Origin: an uncultured Tolumonas sp.
GTDB taxonomy: Bacteria; Pseudomonadota; Gammaproteobacteria; Enterobacterales; Aeromonadaceae
Length of the DNA stretch: 64,000 nucleotides
Assembly: GCF_963676665.1 (NCBI RefSeq)
Contig: NZ_OY781378.1
Span: 650,001 to 714,000 of the forward strand
Direction of reading: 5' to 3'
Part shown: piece after piece, positions 1 to 9,605 of the stretch
How the letters are laid out: every line of letters starts with the position of its first letter
Numbering within the stretch: position 1 is the first letter of the stretch
Made by a program: the position numbers and the translations under genes
Notes under the pieces: generated by a model
The model's database searches: none
What the model saw: only the letters and a program-made list of their open reading frames with translations
Told to the model about the DNA's origin: nothing

Positions 1-473
<473 letters not shown>

Positions 474-607
474 TACAACACCCAAGTAGTTTTGAAGCGC
501 TTGTTTGATTGATGAACTGATAGACAAACTGACTAGAGATAGTTGGACAGCTTTCCAAGACTTATTGCTGAGAGAGATAACACAAGCAGCGATAAGTAAA
601 CCGAATA

Positions 608-725
608 TGCCTGGCGGCAATAGCGCGATGGAACCACCTGTACCCATGCCGAACACAGAAGTGAAACGTTGTAGCGCCGATGGTAGTGTGGCATTCGCCA
701 TGTGAGAGTAGGACACTGCCAGGCT
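608..725 (+). rRNA. rrf: 5S ribosomal RNA
   Basis: It begins TGCCTGGCGGC and closes with the complementary GCCAGGC. Inside are the conserved CCATGCCGAAC and GAAGTGAAAC stretches of loops B/C and the GATGGTAGTG segment, for about 118 nt, close to the usual 120. The 474-607 spacer between 23S and 5S holds no gene that I can see. Confidence 0.96.
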
Positions 726-758
726 CCAAAATTAGACGAAAGTCAGCCGGAAAAAAGT

Positions 759-834
759 GCTGATATGGCTCAGTTGGTAGAGCGCACCCTTGGTAAGGGT
801 GAGGTCCCCAGTTCGACTCTGGGTATCAGCACCA
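759..834 (+). tRNA. tRNA-Thr (anticodon GGT)
   Basis: The 76-nt sequence folds as a full cloverleaf. The acceptor stem GCTGATA pairs with TATCAGC, the D arm is GCTC..GAGC, the anticodon stem CACCC/GGGTG carries loop TTGGTAA with anticodon GGT at 792-794, and the T arm is CCCAG-TTCGACT-CTGGG. The 3' CCA is encoded. It is a distal tRNA of the rrn operon, 33 bases after 5S. Confidence 0.97.
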
Positions 835-844
835 TTAAATACGA

Positions 845-872
845 AGCCCTGCAGGTAACTGCAGGGCTTTTT
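845..872 (+). terminator. rrn operon rho-independent terminator
   Basis: A perfect 10-bp stem (AGCCCTGCAG / CTGCAGGGCT) with a GTAA loop is followed by five T residues, just after the tRNA-Thr gene. Confidence 0.9.
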
Positions 873-942
873 GTTTATGTAATATTCAAGCTGTTGGTAT
901 AATCAGCGCTGATAAATGTTTTACTTCTATGGAAAGAAAGAT

Positions 943-1380
943 ATGTTGCGGTTGGTGTTATTGACTATATGTATCGTGATTGTTGGCTGTAGTAGTCAGT
1001 CAATGCAGCAGACTAATAATGCAAAGGATTTGATTCCATCTAATACAGCTTTATATCTTCGTGGCGATATGACCAACTGGGAAGCTCGCACAGAATATCA
1101 AGTTCAACAAGTTTCATCACTTCTTTATACTGTCAAAGCTGATTTGCCTGATGCAGGTAAGACGTATCATTTTAAATTTGCAAATGCACAATGGCTGCCT
1201 GCATTTAACTATGGAGCTGCTATCGATGACGCTGCTCTAACTCTAAATTCACCAGCTCCTATTCGTGCTTATAGTTGTTTAGATGAACTGACTTTTACTC
1301 CTGATCAAGCTGGTAAATATGAGTTTGTGCTGGATTTACGGGGCAGAAAACCGGTGGCTATAGTCAAGTTGGCTCAGTGA
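943..1380 (+). CDS. small lipoprotein with carbohydrate-binding-like domain
   Basis: The predicted product is a 145-residue outer-envelope lipoprotein of unproved function. The ATG at 943 is chosen because GGAAAGAAAG precedes it and because it gives a compact signal peptide ending in a lipobox (IVGC, lipid-accepting Cys16); an upstream in-frame ATG at 916 would bury this signal. The mature part contains LRGDMTNWE near residue 40 and FKFANAQW followed by NYGA further on. This spacing of LRG..NxW, FKxAxxxW and NYG resembles the small beta-sandwich modules attached to pullulanases and other alpha-glucan enzymes, so starch or glycogen binding is possible. No catalytic domain is present. The gene stands alone between the rrn terminator and a bidirectional terminator. 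The family assignment rests on motif memory only. Confidence 0.75.
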   Translation: MLRLVLLTICIVIVGCSSQSMQQTNNAKDLIPSNTALYLRGDMTNWEARTEYQVQQVSSLLYTVKADLPDAGKTYHFKFANAQWLPAFNYGAAIDDAALTLNSPAPIRAYSCLDELTFTPDQAGKYEFVLDLRGRKPVAIVKLAQ

Positions 1381-1398
1381 AATAAAAATACATGATAA

Positions 1399-1431
1399 AA
1401 AAGAGGGAGGCATAACGCCTCCCTCTTTTTA
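1399..1431. terminator. bidirectional terminator
   Basis: The hairpin AAAGAGGGAGGC / GCCTCCCTCTTT has an A-run on the left and a T-run on the right, so it can serve both the + strand lipoprotein gene and, less directly, the converging minus-strand Tim44-domain gene that ends at 1457. Confidence 0.85.
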
Positions 1432-1456
1432 TTGTTTGAATAGATCTTAAATGGTA

Positions 1457-2317
1457 TTAATTATTTTCAATACCAACGATTATCCACGGTGCATTTGCAG
1501 AGGATAAATTACGTTCCAGATGCCACACTTCTTGGATATCTTCTTCAATGCCTTCAACTTCATCACGATAGCGGCCTTTGAATAGTACGCTAACTTGCGC
1601 ACAATCAGTCTTGCGATCAGCCCGAACTAATTCCGCATTGATAAACAGTATTTCAGTATGCTGGTTGCCAGCATAGTTAGCTCTTTCTTGTTTGAGCTCG
1701 TTATACAATTCAGGCGTTACATATTCTTGAATTTTGGAAAAGTCATTTTCATTCCAAGCTGATTGCAATGTGCGATAGTGTTCGCAAGCACCTTTGATAA
1801 ACTCGGTAACATCAAATCCAGCAGGGAGATCAAAAGGAACTGCATCTGAAGCTGGTGAAAATGGGGTACCGCCCGCGTATTCAGGTTTTTGGAACCCGGT
1901 ATCAGCATTCTGTTTGGTCTGATATGGCATACCATACGCTGGTTGTGGTTCAGCTTGCATGGCTGGTCTTCTGCTTTTAAGAAAGCGGAAAATTAAAAAT
2001 GCGACGCCAGCCATTAGTAAAATGTCAAAAATCTGCAAACCGTCAAAGGCACCACTGCCCATAAGCCAGGCAAACAGGCCACCGGCTAGTAAACCGCCGA
2101 GCAACCCACCCATCAAGCCACTTTTATTGGGCTGTACTTGTTTGTTCACGCTTGGGTTGGTGGTATTCATTGTCTGAGTTGGTTGTGCTGGAGCTGTTTT
2201 ATAGCTACGACCAAATGATTTGCTGCCGCCAAATTTTCTTGCTTCAGCATTCTCAGAAAAAAGAGCAATACTGAAAATGAGAGAAAAAATGGTAAGAAAA
2301 GAGAAAAGCTTACGCAT
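1457..2317 (-). CDS. Tim44-like domain membrane protein
   Basis: The 286-residue protein belongs to the bacterial Tim44-domain family (COG4395 type), whose molecular role is not settled. The start at 2317 has an AAGGA ribosome site 7 bases upstream and gives a clean signal sequence (MRKLFSFLTIFSLIFSIA) cut near NAEA. Next come a low-complexity Ser/Thr/Gln/Asn-rich stretch, a Gly/Leu-rich hydrophobic segment (GLLGGLLAGGLFAWLMGSG), a second helix ending in FRFLKSRR, and a C-terminal Tim44-like fold from about residue 165 (EFIKGACEHYRTLQSAWNE). In mitochondria this fold binds membranes and tethers Hsp70 to the translocon; bacterial homologues are only inferred to act at the membrane. A longer in-frame start at 2377 lacks a ribosome site. 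Confidence 0.88.
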   Translation of the reverse strand: MRKLFSFLTIFSLIFSIALFSENAEARKFGGSKSFGRSYKTAPAQPTQTMNTTNPSVNKQVQPNKSGLMGGLLGGLLAGGLFAWLMGSGAFDGLQIFDILLMAGVAFLIFRFLKSRRPAMQAEPQPAYGMPYQTKQNADTGFQKPEYAGGTPFSPASDAVPFDLPAGFDVTEFIKGACEHYRTLQSAWNENDFSKIQEYVTPELYNELKQERANYAGNQHTEILFINAELVRADRKTDCAQVSVLFKGRYRDEVEGIEEDIQEVWHLERNLSSANAPWIIVGIENN

Positions 2318-2450
2318 ACTGTTGTCCTTGATGGTTACATACACGTAACATCCTATCCTGAAGATGTAAACCGTCAATTCAGTTAGCTAGCCTGCATAGT
2401 TCGGTATAATCGAGTAATTGTTTTAGATCGTGCATTTTCACACTTAAAAG

Positions 2451-2478
2451 AAAGCCCCTCATTGATATGAGGGGCTTA
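2451..2478 (-). terminator. terminator of the first ptsG paralogue
   Basis: The stem AAGCCCCTC / GAGGGGCTT has an 8-base loop. Read on the minus strand it is followed by TTTCTTTT, and it lies 24 bases after the PTS permease stop codon. Confidence 0.85.
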
Positions 2479-2501
2479 GGGTGTATCAGATTACAAACAG
2501 A

Positions 2502-3953
2502 TTAGTTTGCTTTGATCCACTGATCCATATCAGTTTTTAAATTGTCTGATTTCGTACCAAAAATTGCCTGAACACCTGTGCCTGCAATGACTACACCAGC
2601 TGCACCTAAAGATTTCAGTTTGGTCTGATTAACATTTTCAGTGCTTTTGACGCTTACGCGAAGACGAGTAATACAAGCATCAAGGTTGGTAATGTTATCT
2701 TTACCACCAAAAGCATGTACTAATTCGCCTGCTAATTCTGAGCCAACTAATGCTGCACTTTCTGAAGATTCCTCTTCACGGCCTGGTGTTTTCAGATCTA
2801 AGAATTTAATAACTGCGCGGAATACGGTGTAGTAAACAGCGGCATAGCATATCCCGATCACTGGGAACATGATCAAGTTGCTGCCTTTGTTACCTAATAC
2901 GCTCAGAACTAAAAAGTCGATCAGACCGTGTGAGAAACTAGTACCTGCACTCATGTTCAGTGTGATACATGCTACGAAAGCTAAACCTGCTAACACGGCA
3001 TGAATAGCGTAAAGAATTGGTGCTACGAACATGAATGAGAATTCAATTGGTTCAGTAATACCAGTTAAGAATGAAGTCAACGCAGCGGAGATCATGATAC
3101 CGCCAACTTTAGCGCGATTCTCTGGTTTAGCGCTGTGCCAAATCGCAATTGCAGCGGCTGGTAAGCCGTACATTTTGAACAGGAAACCACCAGCCAGTTT
3201 ACCCGCAGTTGGATCACCAGCGATGAAGCGTGGAATATCGCCGTGGAATACCTGACCTGCAGCGTTAGTGAATGAACCCACTTGCATTTGGAACGGTACG
3301 TTCCAGATATGGTGCAACCCGAACGGAACCAATGCTCGCTCAACGATACCGTAGATCCCAAAAGCCAGTGTCGGGTTTTGATATGCCGCCCATTGAGAGA
3401 ACACATCGATAGCATGACCGACTGGTGGCCAAATGAAAGACAACACTACTGCTGCGATGATTACCGAAAAACCAGTAATGATTGGGACAAAACGTTTGCC
3501 AGCAAAGAAACCCAAGTATTCTGGCAACTGAATGCGATAAAAGCGGTTGAACATGTACGCTGCGATGGCACCCGCAATGATACCACCCAGAACGCCTGTG
3601 TTAGACATGTGCTCTACTGCAACAGCGTAGTCAGGTGCAGCAGGATCAAGACCAGCAACAAAAGGCGCTGCAACAGTCATCGTTTTGGTCAAAATTGCGT
3701 AACCAACAGTAGCAGCTAATGCTGCCACACCGTCGTTATTGGTGAAACCCAGAGCAACACCGATGGCGAAAATTAATGCCATATTGCCAAATACAGCGCC
3801 ACCAGCCTGTGCCATGATTTGTGATACAACGGCTGGCAACCAGCTGAAGTTGGCAGAACCGACACCGAGCAGGATACCTGCTACTGGCAATACCGATACT
3901 GGCAACATCAGCGATTTACCAATTTTTTGCAAATTTGCAAACGCGTTACTCAT
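2502..3953 (-). CDS. ptsG: PTS glucose-type transporter IICB (paralogue 1)
   Basis: This inner-membrane permease imports and phosphorylates glucose (or a related hexose) using phosphate passed from HPr through EIIA. The 483 residues match E. coli PtsG closely over the full length. The IIC channel has the glucose-family signatures [21 protein letters not shown] and the sugar-binding GITEPIEF; the linker LDLKTPGRE leads to a IIB domain with the phosphocysteine in LDACITRLR. No IIA domain is attached, so a separate Crr-like EIIA elsewhere is expected. The ATG at 3953 matches the E. coli N-terminus (NAFANLQK) and has AGGAG upstream; longer in-frame versions have no ribosome site. A second copy lies directly upstream on the same strand, separated by a 430-base regulatory gap and a terminator, so the two are separate transcription units. 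Confidence 0.95.
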   Translation of the reverse strand: MSNAFANLQKIGKSLMLPVSVLPVAGILLGVGSANFSWLPAVVSQIMAQAGGAVFGNMALIFAIGVALGFTNNDGVAALAATVGYAILTKTMTVAAPFVAGLDPAAPDYAVAVEHMSNTGVLGGIIAGAIAAYMFNRFYRIQLPEYLGFFAGKRFVPIITGFSVIIAAVVLSFIWPPVGHAIDVFSQWAAYQNPTLAFGIYGIVERALVPFGLHHIWNVPFQMQVGSFTNAAGQVFHGDIPRFIAGDPTAGKLAGGFLFKMYGLPAAAIAIWHSAKPENRAKVGGIMISAALTSFLTGITEPIEFSFMFVAPILYAIHAVLAGLAFVACITLNMSAGTSFSHGLIDFLVLSVLGNKGSNLIMFPVIGICYAAVYYTVFRAVIKFLDLKTPGREEESSESAALVGSELAGELVHAFGGKDNITNLDACITRLRVSVKSTENVNQTKLKSLGAAGVVIAGTGVQAIFGTKSDNLKTDMDQWIKAN

Positions 3954-4332
3954 AAAAACTCCTGATGAGTGTTTGGATAAAAAAATCGGAATACTGAAAA
4001 TGCAAAGATAGTTGATGAAAATCGAAGCATAAGTCGTAAGTTTGATTTTCGGTGCAGGAGATTTAAAAGGCAATGCTCTGGATGTAAGTTATTATTAATA
4101 AGCTATTTTATAGTTTCTGGTTGTTTCTTTATGTTTTCTAGTATTACCAAACACATCATATCGAAAGTAAATGCAACCGGTTTCTTTTCTTGTTTTTTGC
4201 TTCATATGAAACACAAAATAATTATATCTAACCATCTGGGTATTAGTCTAATCCTAGTAACAGAATATTAATTTTTTAAAAATAGGAGTTATTTATTAAA
4301 TGTTTTTTTAGAAATAAATTATTTCCCTAAAT
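3954..4332 (-). promoter_or_regulatory. upstream regulatory region of ptsG paralogue 1 with GTTTC repeats
   Basis: This AT-rich gap has no plausible gene. The pentamer GTTTC occurs at 4113, 4123 and 4180 and its complement GAAAC at 4208; 4180 and 4208 form a spaced inverted pair. The same pentamers recur before the second paralogue. A 14-base block at 3959-3972 overlaps the ribosome site and is nearly identical to one before the other copy. I found no clear CRP or Mlc site. An operator role is inference. Confidence 0.5.
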
Positions 4333-4356
4333 AAAAAACCCCTCCAGAGGAGGGGC
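4333..4356 (-). terminator. terminator of the second ptsG paralogue
   Basis: Read on the minus strand, CCCCTCC-TCT-GGAGGGG is followed by six T residues, 28 bases after the stop codon of the upstream PTS gene. Confidence 0.9.
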
Positions 4357-4383
4357 TAAAGGTAGTACTAATTTTCTTATCAA

Positions 4384-5826
4384 TTAATGACTTTTAATCC
4401 ACATATCCATATCAGTTTTAAGATTGTCTGATTTGGTACCAAAGATAGCCTGAACACCTGAGCCTGCTACAACAACACCTGCAGCACCTAGAGCTTTCAG
4501 TCTGGCTTGGTCAACTTTTGCAATTTCTTTCACGCTCACACGCAGACGGGTGATACATGCGTCCAAGTTAGTGATGTTGTCTTTACCGCCGAATGCATGA
4601 ACCAGTTCACCAGACATTTCAGATGCATCCATCTCCAGGTCTTCAGCTGTTTCTTCTTCACGACCAGGAGTTTTCAGATCCAGTGCTACGATTGCTACAC
4701 GGAATACGGTGTAGTAAACAGCTGCGTAAATCAGACCGACAACTGGGAACATGATACCTTTAGTGGATTGAGAGAACAGTACTAAGAAGTCAATCAAACC
4801 ATGAGAGAAGGTAGTGCCGTGTTTCATACCCAACAGAATCATTACTACGAACGCAGAGCCGGCCAGTAACGCATGGATTGCGTACAGTACAGGAGCAACG
4901 AACAAGAAAGCGAATTCGATTGGTTCAGTGATACCGGTCAGGAAAGAGGTCAGTGCAGCAGAGATCATGATACCGCCGATCTTTGCACGATGCTCTGGTT
5001 TAGCAGTGTGCCACATTGCGATTGCAGCAGCTGGCAGACCGTACATTTTGAACATGTAACCACCAGCCAGGTTGCCCGCGGTTGGGTCACCAGCGATGTA
5101 ACGAGCGATTTCACCGTGGAATACTTGGCCAGTTGCATTGGTGTATTCGCCTACTTCAAAGAAGAATGGCGCATTCCAAATGTGATGCAGACCGAATGGG
5201 ATCAGTGAACGTTCAACTACGCCGTAGATACCGAATGCCAGAGCTGGGTTCTGGTAAGCTGCCCAATGAGAGAATGCTTTGATAGCACCACCGATTGGAG
5301 GCCATACGAATGCCAGCACTACACCAGCAGCGATTGCTACGATACCAGTTGATAGTGGAACGAAACGTTTACCGGCAAAGAAGCCTAAATATTCAGGCAA
5401 TTGGATGCGGTAGAAACGGTTAAACATGTACGCAGCGATACCACCGGCGATAACACCACCCAGTACACCTACGTTTGATACGTTTTCTGCCTGCGCTGCA
5501 AAATCAGCGGCAGTAGGATCCAAACCAGCCAACAGTGGAGCAACAACTGTTACTGTTTTGGTCAGGATGAAATAACCGACAGCAGCAGCCAGACCTGCAA
5601 CACCATCATTCTTAGTGAAACCAAGTGCAACACCGATAGCGAACAGCAGTGCCATGTTGCCGAAAACGGCACCACCAGCTTGTTCCATAACGGAAGACAG
5701 AGTGGCAGGCAGAACACTGAATTTAGCTGCACCGACGCCCAGCAGAATACCTGCTACAGGCAGTACGGATACAGGCAGCATCAGCGCCTTACCGACTTGT
5801 TGAAGATTTCCGAACAAATTTTTCAT
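4384..5826 (-). CDS. ptsG: PTS glucose-type transporter IICB (paralogue 2)
   Basis: This is a second 480-residue IICB permease, strongly similar to its downstream neighbour and to E. coli PtsG. It shows the same architecture: IIC membrane domain with [21 protein letters not shown] and GITEPIEF, the [11 protein letters not shown] linker, and a IIB domain with phosphocysteine in LDACITRLR. One difference from copy 1 and from E. coli is in the loop after HHIWN, where [13 protein letters not shown] replaces [13 protein letters not shown]; this may alter substrate preference. The ATG at 5826 has AGGAG nine bases upstream, inside a small palindrome (CTCCTGAGGAG). The tandem arrangement suggests a gene duplication, with separate promoters allowing different induction. 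Substrate cannot be read from sequence, and N-acetylglucosamine or another hexose is possible. Confidence 0.94.
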   Translation of the reverse strand: MKNLFGNLQQVGKALMLPVSVLPVAGILLGVGAAKFSVLPATLSSVMEQAGGAVFGNMALLFAIGVALGFTKNDGVAGLAAAVGYFILTKTVTVVAPLLAGLDPTAADFAAQAENVSNVGVLGGVIAGGIAAYMFNRFYRIQLPEYLGFFAGKRFVPLSTGIVAIAAGVVLAFVWPPIGGAIKAFSHWAAYQNPALAFGIYGVVERSLIPFGLHHIWNAPFFFEVGEYTNATGQVFHGEIARYIAGDPTAGNLAGGYMFKMYGLPAAAIAMWHTAKPEHRAKIGGIMISAALTSFLTGITEPIEFAFLFVAPVLYAIHALLAGSAFVVMILLGMKHGTTFSHGLIDFLVLFSQSTKGIMFPVVGLIYAAVYYTVFRVAIVALDLKTPGREEETAEDLEMDASEMSGELVHAFGGKDNITNLDACITRLRVSVKEIAKVDQARLKALGAAGVVVAGSGVQAIFGTKSDNLKTDMDMWIKSH

Positions 5827-6278
5827 ATTAGTGAGCTCCTGAGGAGTGTGCGTCCTGTTAATTTATTGAATACACGGGTTTCAAATTAAGTGAAAACCGC
5901 TTTTTATATTCTGTGTATTTCAACGAGGTTGATAATAGTGGAATTATTTAAATGAAGAAGGCAATAAATATAGAAACAGAATATGGATCACAAAGAAGAT
6001 TGTTTCTTATTTGTCCCGAAAGAAACGATCTAACTAATTATGTAACTTACTATAAGTAATATGTTTTTTCATGTTAGTTGGTTTCTTATTGTGTTTTATT
6101 GTTAATTAATATTTCTGATTGAAACCAAGTGTAACAAATGAGTGAATGGTATATTAGATATATTTGTTAGGGGACTAAACAGCTTGTGGGTTATAAATCT
6201 ATATTGTGGTGGCTTTACGAGAATTAAAGTCCGGCAAAATAAATAATTTCTGCCAGACCTTACTTCAATAGTTATTTG
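5827..6278 (-). promoter_or_regulatory. upstream regulatory region of ptsG paralogue 2 with GTTTC/GAAAC repeats
   Basis: This AT-rich gap between ptsG paralogue 2 and ygfZ has no credible gene. GTTTC or GAAAC occurs at 5878, 5973, 6002, 6022, 6081 and 6121. Two pairs form inverted repeats: GTTTCTT at 6002 with a matching AAGAAAC ending at 6026, and a perfect TTGGTTTC (6078-6085) / GAAACCAA (6121-6128). A 14-base block at 5836-5849 repeats the one before paralogue 1. These look like operator sites, but the regulator is unknown. Confidence 0.5.
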
Positions 6279-7196
6279 TCATTCGAGAACATACGGCAAT
6301 GGATGTATAGACAAAGATGATGCTTCATCATTTTCAATCCGAAATACTGTATCGGGTGCTGTATCGGATGGCAGAATGATACTGATTAGTAATTGCCCAT
6401 TTTTTTGCCATACATCTAAGATTGTACCGCTTGAGCGCCAATGCTCCCCTAATTGCCGCTCTACTACGCTATCAAAGGTCACGGGGCTGCTGGCAGTGCC
6501 GTGCAGAATAAATAAAGCCCGATTATTTATGCCACGATATTTTGCTCGCGCAACTGTCTCCTGCCCGGTATAACAGCCTTTGGTGAAGCTGATGGCATTT
6601 AGAGCATGTAGATTAAGTGCTTGGGGAATGAACTCAGCTTGTGAGTTTTTATTCAGCTGAGGTAATCCGTCCAAAATATCCAGGCCCCACCAATCATTAT
6701 GCGGCTGTTCTGGTAATGAGAGCTGAAGGGGATGAGCTTTTTGCGATAGCAATAACCAACGATCTTGCTTGATTTGGCATTTCACAATAGAGGTATCAAA
6801 TTGCTCAAATGTGGCTATGTGAGTGTTGATCCAATCGTCGGTGCCTGTGCCTGCTGTGCCGATAATATAGAATTCATCGCTGACATCAGTGATGGTTAGC
6901 TTAGAAAATACTGCATATTTTTTCAGTTCAGCTAACTCGATTTCTGCCAGCTCTTTTTTATACATCAGTAGCAGATCTTGTTCCCGTTTGAACAATCGAA
7001 ATGCTGCGAGTACTTTCCCTTTTGGATTGCAGTGGGCGCCAAGGCTGCTTTGTCCAGGTGTTAGGGCTGCAACATCACAAGTAACCTGACCATTCAGATA
7101 TTTGACTGCATCAGGACCTTCTAACCGGATCACTGTTACGTCATCCAGATGATATACACTGGGCTCAGAAGGAAATAAAAGTCGTTCATTCATCAT
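6279..7196 (-). CDS. ygfZ: tRNA-modifying / iron-sulfur cluster factor YgfZ
   Basis: YgfZ is a folate-binding protein related to aminomethyltransferase GcvT. It supports assembly or repair of certain Fe-S enzymes such as MiaB. The 305-residue product carries the diagnostic KGCYTGQE motif (GCYTGQETVARAKYRG) with the conserved cysteine, and an N-terminal GPDAVKYLNGQVTCDV segment typical of the family. The start at 7196 is preferred over 7226 because GGA sits 7 bases before it; a third ATG follows at 7193, so the exact start is uncertain. The gene is divergent from sdhE and ygfX, the same neighbourhood as in E. coli. Sdh and other Fe-S or flavin enzymes link the cluster functionally. Confidence 0.93.
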   Translation of the reverse strand: MMNERLLFPSEPSVYHLDDVTVIRLEGPDAVKYLNGQVTCDVAALTPGQSSLGAHCNPKGKVLAAFRLFKREQDLLLMYKKELAEIELAELKKYAVFSKLTITDVSDEFYIIGTAGTGTDDWINTHIATFEQFDTSIVKCQIKQDRWLLLSQKAHPLQLSLPEQPHNDWWGLDILDGLPQLNKNSQAEFIPQALNLHALNAISFTKGCYTGQETVARAKYRGINNRALFILHGTASSPVTFDSVVERQLGEHWRSSGTILDVWQKNGQLLISIILPSDTAPDTVFRIENDEASSLSIHPLPYVLE

Positions 7197-7288
7197 GGTT
7201 TTTTCCACATTGGGATGGTGATTCATGGTAAATAACGAGCTATTGTTTGTCAGCTTCTATTAGTAAGATTATCAAAGGAAATCATGGC

Positions 7289-7546
7289 ATGAATGCGGAG
7301 TTGTCTAAGTTACGTTGGGCTTGTCGTCGGGGCATGCTTGAGTTGGATTCGATGCTGGCTCCCTTTTTGGAGCACCATTACCTTGATCTCTCTGTACCGT
7401 TGCAACAAGATTTCCAACGTTTGCTCGAGTGTTCAGATATGGAGTTATTTCGTTGTTTGTTACGGGCTGAAACGCCATCAGATACATCACTAAAATTGAT
7501 TTTGGGAGTGATTCGTGAAAAACATCAGGCACGTTATTCGGGTTGA
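7289..7546 (+). CDS. sdhE: FAD assembly factor SdhE
   Basis: SdhE (YgfY) is a small cytoplasmic protein that promotes covalent attachment of FAD to succinate dehydrogenase and fumarate reductase flavoproteins. The 85-residue product has the defining RGxxE motif (RRGMLELD, residues 13-20) in a five-helix fold and an LECSDMELFRCLL segment typical of the family. ATG 7289 is chosen because the product then has family length, with AAAGGA about nine bases upstream; the longer in-frame start at 7247 lacks a ribosome site. It overlaps the start of ygfX by 32 bases, so the two are translationally coupled. Older literature calls this pair CptBA, a toxin-antitoxin module. Confidence 0.93.
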   Translation: MNAELSKLRWACRRGMLELDSMLAPFLEHHYLDLSVPLQQDFQRLLECSDMELFRCLLRAETPSDTSLKLILGVIREKHQARYSG

Positions 7547-7910
7547 GTCATCACATCATCACCAACTGTTTTTGCTGATTGGTCATATCATCCTTGGCTG
7601 GTTAGCTTGGTCCTCATTGCACGGTCATTTTTGGCTGTTGTTCTTTATTTTATGGGGATGCACACTTTTTTGGTCGTTATATCAGGCGAGCCATCGGCAA
7701 TTTGTTTTGGAAATGCGCGGGGATGAAGTGTTTTGGGAGGGTAAGTTTTATCACATGACACCCTCATCACGTGTTGGTTATGGATTTATCTGGCTGGTAT
7801 TACAGGGCGGGCAAGGTGAGAAACGGATCCATCTATGGTTGTTTTCAGACAGTATGGATGAGGCTGAATACCGCCGGATTGCCCGGCGGATCAATATGCG
7901 AACTCAGTAA
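7515..7910 (+). CDS. ygfX: YgfX-family inner-membrane protein
   Basis: YgfX (CptA) is a small membrane partner encoded after sdhE; in E. coli it was reported to affect cytoskeletal proteins MreB and FtsZ, but its normal role is unclear. The 131-residue product has two close transmembrane helices (about residues 19-34 and 40-57: [15 protein letters not shown] and [15 protein letters not shown]) and a cytoplasmic tail with [12 protein letters not shown] and a C-terminal Arg-rich RRIARRI. It starts with GTG at 7515, preceded by GGGAG, inside the end of sdhE. Its stop codon overlaps the converging nadB stop by 7 bases. Confidence 0.85.
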   Translation: MKNIRHVIRVESSHHHQLFLLIGHIILGWLAWSSLHGHFWLLFFILWGCTLFWSLYQASHRQFVLEMRGDEVFWEGKFYHMTPSSRVGYGFIWLVLQGGQGEKRIHLWLFSDSMDEAEYRRIARRINMRTQ

Positions 7911-9517
7911 TCACCAGGGATCAAAATAGTCGGCGTTGGATTATCCTGCTGTTCAGGGTAATCCAAATTGTAATGTAAGCCTCTGGACTCTTTACGCGCC
8001 ATTGCAGAACGGACTATGAGTTCTGCAACTTGCAGCAAATTCCGCAGCTCAAGTAAATTATTCGATACCCGGAAGTTGGTGTAATACTCTTGTACTTCCT
8101 GCTTCAGTAAGTCAATTCGGCGTTTTGCCCGTTCCAGCCGTTTGTTGGTACGCACAATACCGACGTAATCCCACATGAAGAGCCGCAATTCATGCCAGTT
8201 ATGCTGGATCACCACTTCTTCATCGGAATTACCGACTTGGCTTTCATCCCATGCTGGTAATGACGGTGGCATACTACTCATGGGCAAACGAGCTTTGATA
8301 TCGTCAGCAGCAGATTGGGCAAAAACAATACATTCCAGTATTGAATTCGAGGCCATGCGGTTAGCACCATGTAACCCGGTGTATGACACTTCACCTATTG
8401 CATAAAGACCAGGAATGTCAGTTTGACCAAACTTGTCACTCATCACACCGCCACAAGTATAGTGTGCTGCGGGTACAACCGGTATCGGTTGTTTAGTGAT
8501 ATCAATACCAAGCTTCAGGCAGCGTTCATAAATAGTAGGGAAGTGTTTGCTAACAAATTCTGCCGGTTTATGGCTGATATCTAAAAACATGCAGTCAGCA
8601 CCGAGGCGCTTCATTTCATAATCAATGGCTCGAGCGACAATATCACGTGGCGCCAATTCTGCCCGCGGGTCAAAATCGGGCATGAAGCGAGAACCATCGG
8701 GGCGTTTTAATAAAGCCCCTTCACCGCGTAAAGCTTCGGTCAGCAGAAAATTGCGATCATCTGGATGGAAAAGTGTCGTTGGATGAAATTGATTAAATTC
8801 CATGTTGGCAACCCGACAGCCTGCTCGCCAAGCCATCGCAATACCATCACCAGAGCTGACATCCGGATTAGAGGTATATTGATATACTTTTGATGCACCA
8901 CCCGTAGCTAACGCAACAAAACGGGCTTTTACTGTTTCAACCTGTTCTTTGGTCCGATTCCAAATGTAGGCACCAAGAATACGGTTTCCCGGAATACCCA
9001 GTTTGCGGGTTGTGATCAGATCAACAGCATTAAAGCGTTCCATTAACTGAATATTTGGATGTTGGCGCACGCGGTCAACGAGCGTGACTTCAACCGATTT
9101 TCCTGTGGAATCGGCTGAATGGAAAATCCGTCGGTGACTGTGACCACCTTCGCGGGTTAAATGATAAGCTGGTTCGCCATCTTCTGAAGTCGCTTCTTCT
9201 TTATCGAAGGGCACTCCTTGCTGAATTAGCCAATCAATCGATTCTTTGGCATTTTCTGCGGTAAATTCAACAATGGCTTTATCACATAAACCGGCACCCG
9301 CGATCAGCGTGTCATTTACGTGAGATTCGACGCTATCTGTCTCTTCAGCAACAGCAGCGATGCCTCCCTGGGCATAATAGGTAGCCCCTTCACTTAAGGG
9401 CCCTTTGCTCAATACCATCACTTTTGCATGATCTGCTAAGCGTAATGCTAAAGTGAGGCCTGCGGCACCACTGCCAATGATCAAAACATCGCAGGAGTAT
9501 TCAACATTCTGTTTCAT
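7904..9517 (-). CDS. nadB: L-aspartate oxidase
   Basis: NadB is the cytoplasmic FAD enzyme that oxidises L-aspartate to iminoaspartate, the first step of de novo NAD synthesis; NadA then makes quinolinate. The 537-residue protein matches E. coli NadB throughout. It has the dinucleotide-binding [14 protein letters not shown] near the N-terminus, substrate-loop motifs [13 protein letters not shown] and TEALRGEGA, the active-site region [11 protein letters not shown], and the C-terminal helical domain ending with the [18 protein letters not shown] segment. The start at 9517 ([11 protein letters not shown]) aligns with E. coli; ATG 9526 is an in-frame alternative three codons upstream. It is divergent from rpoE, as in E. 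coli. Confidence 0.97.
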   Translation of the reverse strand: MKQNVEYSCDVLIIGSGAAGLTLALRLADHAKVMVLSKGPLSEGATYYAQGGIAAVAEETDSVESHVNDTLIAGAGLCDKAIVEFTAENAKESIDWLIQQGVPFDKEEATSEDGEPAYHLTREGGHSHRRIFHSADSTGKSVEVTLVDRVRQHPNIQLMERFNAVDLITTRKLGIPGNRILGAYIWNRTKEQVETVKARFVALATGGASKVYQYTSNPDVSSGDGIAMAWRAGCRVANMEFNQFHPTTLFHPDDRNFLLTEALRGEGALLKRPDGSRFMPDFDPRAELAPRDIVARAIDYEMKRLGADCMFLDISHKPAEFVSKHFPTIYERCLKLGIDITKQPIPVVPAAHYTCGGVMSDKFGQTDIPGLYAIGEVSYTGLHGANRMASNSILECIVFAQSAADDIKARLPMSSMPPSLPAWDESQVGNSDEEVVIQHNWHELRLFMWDYVGIVRTNKRLERAKRRIDLLKQEVQEYYTNFRVSNNLLELRNLLQVAELIVRSAMARKESRGLHYNLDYPEQQDNPTPTILIPGDY

Positions 9518-9605
9518 AAGTATCATTGGCCTTGATGAGGAAAGCTTTATACTAGCCCAACTGATGGTCAGGTACAGCCCGGATCACGTTTTTTTGCGGA
9601 GAATA

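Noticed and set aside
5971-5996. CRP site before ptsG paralogue 2
   Set aside because: Only one half-site (TGTGATCC on the minus strand) is present; the second half does not match.
7289-7910. sdhE-ygfX as a genuine toxin-antitoxin system
   Set aside because: The CptBA label exists in the literature, but the RGxxE motif and conserved position fit the SdhE flavinylation factor better.
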